Assembly (NCBI GenBank): GCA_947074335.1
Contig: CAMTPG010000168.1
Span: 1-6,146, forward strand
DNA: 6,146 bases
Reading direction: 5' to 3'
DNA from: an uncultured Parabacteroides sp.
GTDB lineage: Bacteria > Bacteroidota > Bacteroidia > Bacteroidales > Tannerellaceae
Part shown: in pieces, positions 1-6,011 of the stretch
Layout of the letters: every line of letters begins with the position of its first letter
How positions within the stretch are numbered: the stretch's first letter is position 1
The notes under the pieces: model-generated
Told to the model about the DNA's origin: nothing
The model's database searches: none
What the model saw: only the letters and a program-made list of their open reading frames with translations
Position numbers and translations under genes: made by a program

Positions 1-899
1 TCTCCCGGCACAACCGGATCCGGATCTGTTACTGAGGTATCTTCCTCTTCTACCGGAATCTGGATGGTATCATCTCTGTCTTCCCAGCCCAAATCAACTT
101 TTACATCGAAGGCGGCACCACTCGGAGCATCCGGTTCTTCTACTGTAGGATCTTCGCCCGGGTTCAGAGTAACTTTGATAAAATCGTTGGCAGCAAAATA
201 GGGTGAATCTACTTCATCTTTGTTTTGAGCCTGCGATTTATCGATGGTATATGTTTTAGAGATTGAATTGCCTGATACAGCATGAGTTGCTGTAATTGTC
301 AGAGTCATTACACTCATGTTAGCGATCGGTTTAAAGAAGAAGGGAGCCGGATCTGTCTGAGTTTCATCAAATAGTTTGATCAGACCATCACTATCACCAC
401 CGGCAATGATTACACTCCAGGAGGAAAACTTCGTCAGAAACTCGGCTGTATAATATAACTGGAATTTGATGTTTTGCATCTTGCAGGAAATATTTACATT
501 CGATGTAACGCTTTGTACGATATCTACAATTTCCTGTCCGCTATAATACGCTTCTGCCGACTGGGCCGGCAGTTCGCCCGCTGTATGTGCCACAATGCGG
601 TAAGTTCCTTCAGGTAAAGCAATAGCACCACCATTGACTGCAGCCTCTTCTTTTAAATCCTTATATGTGGCAAAGGTAAGATAAGCCGCATCGCCGGCAT
701 AGATTTCTACCGGAAAGGATTGTTCTAAACCATCAGCTTTCGTGATATTTGCTGTAGCTGACTGAAGCGCTAAGTCTACGGCAAGCATACCCATTTTATC
801 AGTGGAATTAGTTCCGCCTTTTATTTCATCTTTCAGTTCGCAAGAAGCAAAAGTTGCCAGAAAACCTAAGCCTGCGAATAATATCTTATATAATTTCAT
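1..899 (-). CDS. DUF4493-type secreted lipoprotein, C-terminus cut off by window edge
   Basis: I translated this reading frame by hand. It is open for 299 codons from ATG at 899 to the left edge, with no stop, so the 3' end is missing. Residues 1-20 form a lipoprotein signal peptide (MKLYKILFAGLGFLATFASC, lipobox FASC, lipidated Cys20), followed by the acidic stretch ELKDE, which could act as a surface-export signal of the Bacteroidetes kind. The body (about 37-248) is beta-rich and has DUF4493-like marks: TKADG near residue 53, LPEGTYRIVA at 95-104, a YYSG segment near 118-121 and SKTYTID near 214-220. From about residue 248 the chain becomes acidic and proline-rich (PGEDPTVEEPD; then EEEDTSVTDPDPVVPG), which resembles a linker to a further domain outside the window. 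It follows its paralogue by 34 nt with no Shine-Dalgarno, so the two are probably one operon. The molecular function is unknown. A fimbrial-type or glycan-related surface protein is possible but unproven. Confidence 0.8.
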   Translation of the reverse strand, partial: MKLYKILFAGLGFLATFASCELKDEIKGGTNSTDKMGMLAVDLALQSATANITKADGLEQSFPVEIYAGDAAYLTFATYKDLKEEAAVNGGAIALPEGTYRIVAHTAGELPAQSAEAYYSGQEIVDIVQSVTSNVNISCKMQNIKFQLYYTAEFLTKFSSWSVIIAGGDSDGLIKLFDETQTDPAPFFFKPIANMSVMTLTITATHAVSGNSISKTYTIDKSQAQNKDEVDSPYFAANDFIKVTLNPGEDPTVEEPDAPSGAAFDVKVDLGWEDRDDTIQIPVEEEDTSVTDPDPVVPG

Positions 900-933
900 T
901 GTTTTTATTTTAAATTATTTCGTAATCAGAATT

Positions 934-1698
934 TTATAACCACTCAGCAGGTATATCAACAATGATTTCTTTATCGTTTGTCGAATCATCAATTTCGATA
1001 GTGATACCCAGATTACCGGTTACAACAACAGGTTCAACTTTGATGGTCAGTGCCTGTTTAGGACTTACAGTATATGTTTTTTCGGAAGAAGCCACTTTGC
1101 CATCTTTAGTAGTTAATGAGATTTTAACCAGTAATGATTTATTTTCTGCCGTTTTCAGATAAAAGGGTTTATCCAAATCTGTTTTTTCCAGAGTTGTTGC
1201 AGTTTCTAACAATTCTGTTTTATAAGAAACTTTGTAATCACTAAAATAATCATCCATCGCCAAATCAAAATTCATAATCACTTTTACACTGGTAGGCACA
1301 CAGGTTAAAGATACATTTATAGTATCTTTTTCTACTACCGTAAAAGAGGTAAGACCCTCTACATAGGGAGAAAAGCTGGCCTTTTCGTCGCTACCCTTAA
1401 ATGCTTTAAATGTATATTCACCCGGTTCGAGTTTAAGAAATTCAGGGCGATCTGCATATTTAGAGCTATGCAAAATTGTCTGGCTGCTATTCAATACATT
1501 TATTGTGTACTGTGACACGTCTTTAAAATCATCTTCAACAGATGTTGCTTTTGTTAAAAACTGAACTTCCGAAGACACATTCAATTTAACCAGTCCATTG
1601 TCTTTTTCATCCATAGGCGTTTCTATGGTGCTACACGCGCATAAAAAATACAACATAACCAACGCATTGGTTAGTATTGCAATTCCTCTTTTTTTCAT
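934..1698 (-). CDS. DUF4493-type secreted lipoprotein, 254 aa, first gene of the pair
   Basis: This is a complete 254-residue protein. Its N-terminus (KKR, then a hydrophobic run to FLCAC) is a lipoprotein signal, with lipidation most likely at Cys22 (L-C-A-C) and Cys20 less likely. The body fits the DUF4493 pattern: GLVKLNVSSE at 35-44, TKAT at 49-52, EPGEYTFKAF at 91-100, PYVEGLTSFTV at 111-121, and YFSDYKVSY at 151-159, which I recognise as the most typical stretch. The predicted content is mostly beta strand, and I see no catalytic motif. It ends in IPAEWL, whereas the downstream paralogue continues past the equivalent IPVEE into an acidic linker. The ATG at 1698 follows an A/T-rich leader without a Shine-Dalgarno, as is usual in Bacteroidetes. 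It would be the promoter-proximal gene of the operon and lies divergent to an AraC-type regulator. The family call is from memory of the domain pattern, and no biochemical role can be read from the sequence. Confidence 0.85.
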   Translation of the reverse strand: MKKRGIAILTNALVMLYFLCACSTIETPMDEKDNGLVKLNVSSEVQFLTKATSVEDDFKDVSQYTINVLNSSQTILHSSKYADRPEFLKLEPGEYTFKAFKGSDEKASFSPYVEGLTSFTVVEKDTINVSLTCVPTSVKVIMNFDLAMDDYFSDYKVSYKTELLETATTLEKTDLDKPFYLKTAENKSLLVKISLTTKDGKVASSEKTYTVSPKQALTIKVEPVVVTGNLGITIEIDDSTNDKEIIVDIPAEWL

Positions 1699-1722
1699 TT
1701 TTAATCATTTAAATTAACATCG

Positions 1723-1730
1723 CAAATTAA
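1723..1730 (-). promoter_or_regulatory. Possible -7 box for the lipoprotein operon
   Basis: Read on the minus strand this is TTAATTTG, one mismatch from the Bacteroidetes -7 consensus TAnnTTTG. It lies 24 nt before the ATG at 1698, which would give a very short leader. No TTTG-like -33 element sits at the expected spacing, so the promoter is either weak, activator-dependent or elsewhere in the gap. Confidence 0.25.
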
Positions 1731-1830
1731 CAATAAAATACAACAAGAAAAAAGGTCTATTTATTCGAATGTGTGTTCGTTTCTTTAGATTCAGGCTTTT
1801 TTTTTACTAAAAAACAGCTGAATTTTAAGC

Positions 1831-1859
1831 ATGAGTGTGTCCTATTTTTACACATTTAT
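1831..1859. repeat. Imperfect inverted repeat, possible operator
   Basis: ATGAGTGTGT (1831-1840) and ACACATTTAT (1850-1859) are inverted copies matching at 8 of 10 positions, including an exact TGTGT/ACACA core, separated by 9 bp. A similar AATGTGTG box occurs at 1768-1775. The site lies in the middle of the divergent gap, where a regulator of either gene could bind. This is a sequence observation only, and an A/T-rich background weakens it. Confidence 0.35.
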
Positions 1860-1887
1860 GTTCGATTTATTAGAAACAAAAAATTTA

Positions 1888-1922
1888 ATACAAAGAAATA
1901 ATTGTATATTTGTATAATACAA
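1888..1922. repeat. TTGTAT half-site cluster over the araC-type promoter
   Basis: Four copies of one hexamer lie within 35 bp: ATACAA at 1888-1893, TTGTAT at 1902-1907, TTGTAT at 1910-1915 and ATACAA at 1917-1922. The last two form a perfect palindrome, TTTGTAT-A-ATACAAA (1909-1923). The two middle copies are direct repeats 8 bp apart. The cluster covers the -7 box and the predicted transcription start of the regulator gene, which is a typical position for an autorepression operator. Confidence 0.45.
1905..1912 (+). promoter_or_regulatory. -7 promoter box of the AraC-type regulator gene
   Basis: TATATTTG matches the Bacteroidetes primary sigma-factor -7 consensus TAnnTTTG exactly. It ends 22 nt before the ATG at 1935, which leaves a leader of roughly 10-18 nt. 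I see no good TTTG-type -33 element at the usual 19-21 bp spacing (TTTA at 1884 is the nearest), so activity may depend on a bound regulator. Confidence 0.5.
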
Positions 1923-1934
1923 AATGCTAATTTT

Positions 1935-2783
1935 ATGGAACAGGATATCCCCAAAATTGATCTTCCCGAAGATTGCATAATCGGTCATTTAACAAAGAAT
2001 GATATTGGATTGCTCAGTTTATACGGTAACTTCCCCTGCCGGTTAAAAGCGGGAGTTTTTGTACTTTGCCTGGATGGTGAGCTGGAAGCATCACTCAATC
2101 TGTTACGCTTTAAAGTAAAACCAAAAAGTTTCATTACAGTCCTTCCCGGTACGATTCTTCAGATTCATAAAGTAGAGGGAAACATTCAAATTTATTTTAT
2201 TGGTTTTTCTTCAACCTTTATCGGACAAAACAATATACACAATGCTCCCGAAGTGCTTTATGCCATTCGCGAAAATCCCGTGATGGAACTGGAAGATACT
2301 CCGGCAGAACTAATGAAAGATTATTTTGCTTTGCTGGCAAAAACGTATCTGGCGTTCAACGAAAAATTAAATAAAGAGATTCTGTCACATCTGTTATCAG
2401 GTGTATTGAAAGGAGTAGGTGCCATGTACGAAAGTAACAAGGGAGTTAAACTCGGCGGAAATACAAAAGCCGAACAAATCTGCAAAAATTTCGAACAATT
2501 GGTGATTCAGAATTACAATCGTGAACGTGCTGTTGCCTGGTATGCACAACAATTAAATATTACGGCCGCCCATCTGAGTACAATGGTAAAACAAAGTACC
2601 GGTAAAACCTGCATTGATATTATTACTGCCATGGTAATAATGGATGCAAAAGCACAACTTAAATCCACTGATCAGTCGATTCATGACATTGCCATTTCGT
2701 TAAACTTCAGCAATATGTCGTTCTTTGGAAAATATTTCAAACGCTATGTAGGAATGGGACCATTAGAGTATCGGAATAGTTAA
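1935..2783 (+). CDS. AraC-family transcriptional regulator, 282 aa
   Basis: A DNA-binding transcription factor. The C-terminal third (about 180-282) is a double helix-turn-helix of the AraC/XylS type. HTH1 is around 199-223 (AVAWYAQQLNITAAHLSTMV). HTH2 is around 248-280, with the family signature SIHDIAISLNFSNMSFFGKYFKR and a closing GMGPLEYR that matches the usual G-x-(S/T)P-x-x-(Y/F)R. The N-terminal part (about 25-95) looks like the beta-rich cupin-like effector or dimerisation domain (VKPKSFITVLPGTI), and residues 125-175 are probably helical. The ligand cannot be read from the sequence. I chose the ATG at 1935. The frame is open upstream to a TTG at 1902, but that codon lies before the -7 box and cannot be in the transcript from that promoter. 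The gene diverges from the DUF4493 lipoprotein operon, which makes that operon a natural candidate target. It converges on comM with 86 bp between stop codons. Confidence 0.92.
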   Translation: MEQDIPKIDLPEDCIIGHLTKNDIGLLSLYGNFPCRLKAGVFVLCLDGELEASLNLLRFKVKPKSFITVLPGTILQIHKVEGNIQIYFIGFSSTFIGQNNIHNAPEVLYAIRENPVMELEDTPAELMKDYFALLAKTYLAFNEKLNKEILSHLLSGVLKGVGAMYESNKGVKLGGNTKAEQICKNFEQLVIQNYNRERAVAWYAQQLNITAAHLSTMVKQSTGKTCIDIITAMVIMDAKAQLKSTDQSIHDIAISLNFSNMSFFGKYFKRYVGMGPLEYRNS

Positions 2784-2799
2784 TCGAAATTATTTTTCC

Positions 2800-2835
2800 A
2801 TTACATTCCGGTTTCATGTTTCTGTAATACATTTT
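2800..2835 (+). terminator. Weak possible terminator after the AraC-type gene
   Basis: ATTACA (2800-2805) can pair with TGTAAT (2823-2828) across a 17-nt loop, followed shortly by TTTTT at 2832-2836. The stem is short, A/T-rich and long-looped, so it is a poor rho-independent terminator. On the minus strand, the end of comM has only a tiny GCC-TTTT-GGC hairpin (2859-2868). I see no strong terminator between these convergent genes. Confidence 0.2.
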
Positions 2836-2869
2836 TGCCGACAAGCTGTACTACAGAAGCCAAAAGGCA

Positions 2870-4408
2870 TCAGGTGCCCCAGTTTTCCCGATCCAGATTC
2901 CGGTAATTAATCGCTTCAGCAAGATGATGAATCTGAATCAGCTCTGAGGCTTCAAGATCGGCTATGGTACGGGATACTTTCAGGATACGATCATAGGCGC
3001 GGGCCGAGAGATTCAGGCGCTGCATGGCCTGCTTTAATATTGTTAATCCGGCCGGATCCGGAACAGCAAACTGATGGAGCATTTTAGATGTCATTTGGGC
3101 ATTGCTGTGAATCCCGTCGAAAGCAGCAAAACGCAACTCCTGAATTTTACGGGCATTCATTACACGCTCTCTTACTCGCAAACTGGTTTCGGAAGGTTGC
3201 TGCCCGGATATTTTCTCGAAAGGAACGGGTGTTACTTCCACCTGAATATCAATTCGGTCCAACAACGGACCCGATACACGATTCATATACTTCTGCACAG
3301 CTCCGGGCGAACAAAGACAGGGCCGGTCGGGATGATTATAATACCCGCACGGACAGGGATTCATTGATGCCACCAACATAAAATTAGCCGGATATTCAAC
3401 CGTAGAACGTGCCCGCGATACGGTAATGCAGCGATCTTCGAGTGGTTGGCGCATTACTTCAAGTACTCTGCGGTCAAATTCGGGCAGTTCGTCCAGAAAT
3501 AAAATACCATTATGCGACAGACTGATTTCACCCGGTACCGGATTTGCGGTTCCGCCCACCATCGCTACATTCGATATGGTATGATGCGGAGAACGGAAAG
3601 GACGTTGTGTCATAAGTGCCGTCTCAGCCCCGATTTTTCCGGCAACCGAATGTATTTTTGTAGTTTCTAACGATTCCTGTAATGTAAATGGAGGCAGGAT
3701 AGAGGGCATGCGTTTTGCCAGCATCGACTTACCACTGCCCGGCGATCCGATCAGAATTACATTATGATTCCCGGCTGCTGCCACTTCGAGTGCACGTTTT
3801 ACATGTTCTTGTCCTCTTACATCCGAAAAATCGGCTTCAAATTCAGTTTGTCTGGCATAAAATTCTTCACGTGTATTCACATAAGTTGCCGTCAACGTGC
3901 GTTTTCCGGCAAAAAATTCAATTACATCCTTTATATTTTCTACTCCATAAACATCCAGGTTATCAACTACTGCTGCTTCGCGGGCATTTGCTTCAGGCAG
4001 AATAAACCCTTTAAAACCTAACTCGCGGGCTTTAATCGCAATTGGCAAAACACCGCGTATCGGTTTCAGAGTTCCATCGAGCGAAAGTTCACCCATCATA
4101 ATATATTGTTCGAGCGGAGTCGGATCAAATTCGCCGGCAGCAGCCAGTATTCCGATAGCCAGAGGCAGATCATACGAAGAGCCCTCTTTACGAATATCGG
4201 CAGGAGCCATATTGACTACAATTCGATTACGGGGAAACTTATATCCATTTTCCTGCAGAGCTGATATGATACGTTCATGACTTTCACGCACAGCTACATC
4301 AGGCAATCCTACCAGAAAGAACTGGATGCCTTTGGTACAATTCACTTCGATGGTAATTAAAGTAGCCGAGATGCCTTGCAGCGCTGCTGCATACGATTTG
4401 ACAAGCAT
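2870..4408 (-). CDS. comM: YifB/ComM family Mg-chelatase-like AAA+ ATPase, 512 aa
   Basis: A full-length member of the YifB/ComM family, which is normally about 500-515 residues. In Vibrio and Haemophilus, ComM is a hexameric helicase that drives branch migration when incoming single-stranded DNA recombines with the chromosome. An N-terminal Lon/S5-like domain covers about 20-170 (VGLPDVAVRESHERI at 33-47, NMAPADIRKEGSSYDLPLAI at 66-85). The AAA+ core (about 192-395) has Walker A GSPGSGKS at 221-228, Walker B ILFLDE at 302-307, sensor 1 at SMN 348-350 and the arginine-finger region LLDRID at 382-387. A cysteine cluster (Cys352, 354, 364, 366) probably binds zinc. The C-terminal Mg_chelatase_C domain (about 405-505) includes SARAYDRILKVSRTIADL at 468-485. 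All key residues are present. It starts 38 nt after a thioredoxin-like lipoprotein gene on the same strand and is likely co-transcribed with it. The symbol follows the family; the role in this organism is inferred. Confidence 0.95.
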   Translation of the reverse strand: MLVKSYAAALQGISATLITIEVNCTKGIQFFLVGLPDVAVRESHERIISALQENGYKFPRNRIVVNMAPADIRKEGSSYDLPLAIGILAAAGEFDPTPLEQYIMMGELSLDGTLKPIRGVLPIAIKARELGFKGFILPEANAREAAVVDNLDVYGVENIKDVIEFFAGKRTLTATYVNTREEFYARQTEFEADFSDVRGQEHVKRALEVAAAGNHNVILIGSPGSGKSMLAKRMPSILPPFTLQESLETTKIHSVAGKIGAETALMTQRPFRSPHHTISNVAMVGGTANPVPGEISLSHNGILFLDELPEFDRRVLEVMRQPLEDRCITVSRARSTVEYPANFMLVASMNPCPCGYYNHPDRPCLCSPGAVQKYMNRVSGPLLDRIDIQVEVTPVPFEKISGQQPSETSLRVRERVMNARKIQELRFAAFDGIHSNAQMTSKMLHQFAVPDPAGLTILKQAMQRLNLSARAYDRILKVSRTIADLEASELIQIHHLAEAINYRNLDRENWGT

Positions 4409-4446
4409 AGTTAAGTAGATGGTTTGTAAGGTTAACGATTTTTGTT

Positions 4447-5556
4447 TTATTCAGATAGCAGATCATTTAAAACCTGCTTTATCTCCATTCCGTTGTCGGT
4501 TTTCAGAATAATCCGTTTATTTTCATCAATCAGAAAGCAGCGCGGTATGGCGCTTACATTATACAGATCGATTAATCGGACAGCCTGTCCGGCCGAGTCG
4601 GTTACCAGATTCCAGCGAATGCTGTCTTTCGCCAGCATTTCACGCACGGCATTCTGATCATCATCCAGACTAACTAATACCTGTTGTACCTGACCTGCTT
4701 CGTATTGATTCGCAATATCATCCAGATAAAGATTATCTGTATGACACATATCGCACCAGGGAGCCGTAAAAGTGAGTAATATATAGGTATCGGGGAATGA
4801 ATCGAGCGAAAGTGATTGTCCATAAATATTTCGCACCTGAAAATCGGGAGCTTCAGCATTCAGTGCCGTACGTTTTGCACGAGAACTATATTCTTTAAGT
4901 GATTTCACCTGATAATGATTGTCTAAATCCGGACTCAGCACTGCCAGCAATTCATCCATGGTACGGGTATCATCAGGATCTACAAAATAGCGGCGTATCA
5001 AAATTACCGAAGCCTCTTCAGTAGGATATTTACGAATAGTCTGTGCCGCATGTTCCAACAACTGATGGTTGATATTAACCAGCTTAGAAACCATTTCGGT
5101 ATCTTCGATCGGGTTGGCTGTATCCGAAATACTGGAGCGGTTTAGTTGTCTGATCAGGTCTGTCTGTTCTTTCAGCAACGGAGCCATCTCTTTTTTAATC
5201 ACAGAGAGCCGATTATTCACCGCACCTCCTTTTATTTGAAGCAAAGCCGGATAAGTGGCATCGCCGGATATTTTTACAGTTTGTCCTTTTTCAATGAAGC
5301 AGGTTACCCAGTGTGTTTTATCATCATAAAAAAGGGTAGCTTCGGTAAAATCACCCTGTTTGAGTTTGATGGTAAATTCGCCCGATTTGCTGACAACCAC
5401 GGTATCAATCACCTTTACATCTTCATTTTCGAATACTGCATAGAGCACAGAATCTTGCAGATTAGAGAGTTTTCCCTCTATCTTATAGGTCTGATCATTC
5501 CCGCACGAAGTAAGAAGACCAATCAATCCGCATATTATCAACAACCGTCCTATCAT
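4447..5556 (-). CDS. Thioredoxin-fold (TlpA-like) lipoprotein with N-terminal DUF4369
   Basis: A 369-residue envelope protein. Residues 1-18 are a lipoprotein signal (lipobox LTSC, Cys18). Residues 23-105 have the beta-rich pattern of DUF4369 (YKIEGKLSNLQDSVLY at 24-39, SGEFTIKL at 58-65, IEKGQTVKISGDA at 88-100), a domain common in front of Bacteroidetes periplasmic thioredoxins. A helical, charged linker spans about 110-225. The C-terminal TlpA/AhpC-like thioredoxin domain runs from about 233 (NAEAPDFQVRNIYG) to 369. Its redox motif is TAPWCDMC, with Cys268 and Cys271 as active-site cysteines. The cis-proline is Pro338 in SAIPR, followed by FLIDENKRII. It should be membrane-anchored and act on thiols or disulfides outside the cytoplasm. 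The dipeptide between the cysteines (Asp-Met) differs from the usual Gly-Pro or Pro-Pro. It precedes comM by 38 nt on the same strand. The substrate is unknown. Confidence 0.92.
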   Translation of the reverse strand: MIGRLLIICGLIGLLTSCGNDQTYKIEGKLSNLQDSVLYAVFENEDVKVIDTVVVSKSGEFTIKLKQGDFTEATLFYDDKTHWVTCFIEKGQTVKISGDATYPALLQIKGGAVNNRLSVIKKEMAPLLKEQTDLIRQLNRSSISDTANPIEDTEMVSKLVNINHQLLEHAAQTIRKYPTEEASVILIRRYFVDPDDTRTMDELLAVLSPDLDNHYQVKSLKEYSSRAKRTALNAEAPDFQVRNIYGQSLSLDSFPDTYILLTFTAPWCDMCHTDNLYLDDIANQYEAGQVQQVLVSLDDDQNAVREMLAKDSIRWNLVTDSAGQAVRLIDLYNVSAIPRCFLIDENKRIILKTDNGMEIKQVLNDLLSE

Positions 5557-5594
5557 TTAGATTCTATTTTCCCATGTAACAAACAAATCGGCAA

Positions 5595-5602
5595 TAAAGA
5601 TA
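5595..5602 (-). promoter_or_regulatory. Possible -7 box for the thioredoxin-lipoprotein/comM operon
   Basis: The minus strand reads TATCTTTA, matching TAnnTTTG at all but the last base. It lies 38 nt before the ATG at 5556. No recognisable -33 element is present at the expected spacing. The perfect palindrome TTTTAGCTAAAA (5629-5640) sits about 26 bp further upstream and could be a binding site. The evidence is weak. Confidence 0.3.
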
Positions 5603-5903
5603 GTAATAATTATTTAAAATATAGGGGGTTTTAGCTAAAATTAGTTATTAACACGCTTTAGTGTACTCTTTTTTCTAAAAAATAATTATAAAAGCAGATT
5701 TTGGCATAAACTTTTTAATTAAAATATAAAACCACATAAATAATTCGTGACATTTTTACAGTTAAAAGAATAAATCAACAAAAAAGAAAATAAATCAGCA
5801 CAGAAAAAAAGATAAAACCAGAAAAGCATAGCGACCTGTTTGTATTATTTCTGCTTTGCAGCTGCATTCAGCCAGTTTACTGTAAAAAGGGTTCGAAAGA
5901 GCA

Positions 5904-5976
5904 TTCAAATCCCTTTGCAAGGGGATTGAAATCCCTTCACAAAGGAATTTCAATTGGTTTGTGAAGGGATTTTCAA
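5904..5976. repeat. Cluster of alternating inverted repeats forming two overlapping hairpins
   Basis: A 12-bp word close to TTGAAATCCCTT recurs about five times in 73 bp, in both orientations: forward at 5904-5915 and 5926-5937, and inverted at 5919-5930, 5942-5953 and 5964-5976, with 0-3 differences each. Hairpin A pairs 5904-5915 with 5919-5930 across a TGC loop, with small mismatches. Hairpin B has a perfect 15-bp stem, AAATCCCTTCACAAA (5929-5943) against 5958-5972, with a 14-nt loop; one bulge extends the stem to 5926-5976. The hairpins compete for 5926-5930. The cluster begins 5 nt beyond the U-tract of the pckA terminator. It could be a dispersed intergenic repeat of the REP/MITE kind, but that needs other genomic copies to show. 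Confidence 0.75.
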
Positions 5977-5981
5977 ACAAC

Positions 5982-6011
5982 AAAAAGAGGCTGCCTGAAA
6001 CAGACAGCCTC
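5982..6011 (-). terminator. Rho-independent terminator of pckA
   Basis: On the minus strand, 25 nt after the pckA stop codon, an 11-bp stem (6011-6001 paired with 5997-5987, core GAGGCTG/CAGCCTC, one G-U pair) closes on a TTT triloop. It is followed directly by TTTTTGTTGTTTG. Strong stem, tight loop and U-tract together make this a classical intrinsic terminator that ends the pckA transcript before the repeat cluster. Confidence 0.9.

Larger units (their letters stand above)
1699..1934. other. Divergent intergenic control region
   Basis: This 236-bp, very A/T-rich gap separates the lipoprotein operon (minus) from the AraC-type regulator (plus), so promoters for both directions should lie here. 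It contains a T9 run (1797-1805) followed by an A6 run (1809-1814), flanked by TTCAG and CTGAA. It also has a CGAA-N6-TTCG element at 1766-1779, a TGTGT/ACACA inverted repeat, and a cluster of TTGTAT half-sites at the regulator end. I see no small gene or structured RNA that I can support. Confidence 0.7.

Noticed and set aside
962..1162. 66-codon plus-strand frame opposite the DUF4493 lipoprotein
   Set aside because: It lies wholly within the opposite strand of a complete lipoprotein gene and shows no independent coding signal.
1902..1934. Upstream TTG start adding 11 residues to the AraC-type regulator
   Set aside because: The TTG lies before and within the exact TAnnTTTG promoter box, so it would not be in the transcript. 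The ATG at 1935 gives a normal AraC-family length.
3074..4021. Several plus-strand open frames opposite comM
   Set aside because: They are antisense to a complete conserved gene, overlap each other, and encode Cys/His/Leu-rich sequence with no domain; they are shadows of the comM frame.
5146..5634. 162-codon plus-strand open frame opposite the thioredoxin-lipoprotein gene
   Set aside because: It is antisense to a well-supported gene, has no family resemblance, and its composition fits a reverse-complement shadow.
5651..5675. ACAC-N6-GTGT hairpin followed by a T-run, as a plus-strand terminator
   Set aside because: The stem is only 4 bp and no plus-strand gene lies upstream to be terminated.
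5763..5818. A-rich stretch with AATAAATCA copies as a tandem repeat or origin
   Set aside because: Only two short copies 20 bp apart are present, in low-complexity A-rich DNA; there are no DnaA-box arrays or replication genes.
5904..5976. CRISPR array as an explanation for the repeat cluster
   Set aside because: The repeat words are about 12 bp, alternate in orientation and have almost no spacers; no cas gene is present.
5795..5983. Possible 62-codon protein on the minus strand downstream of pckA
   Set aside because: Most of it is a translation of the inverted-repeat cluster and A-rich DNA. It has no recognisable domain, and its start lies in the U-tract of the pckA terminator.
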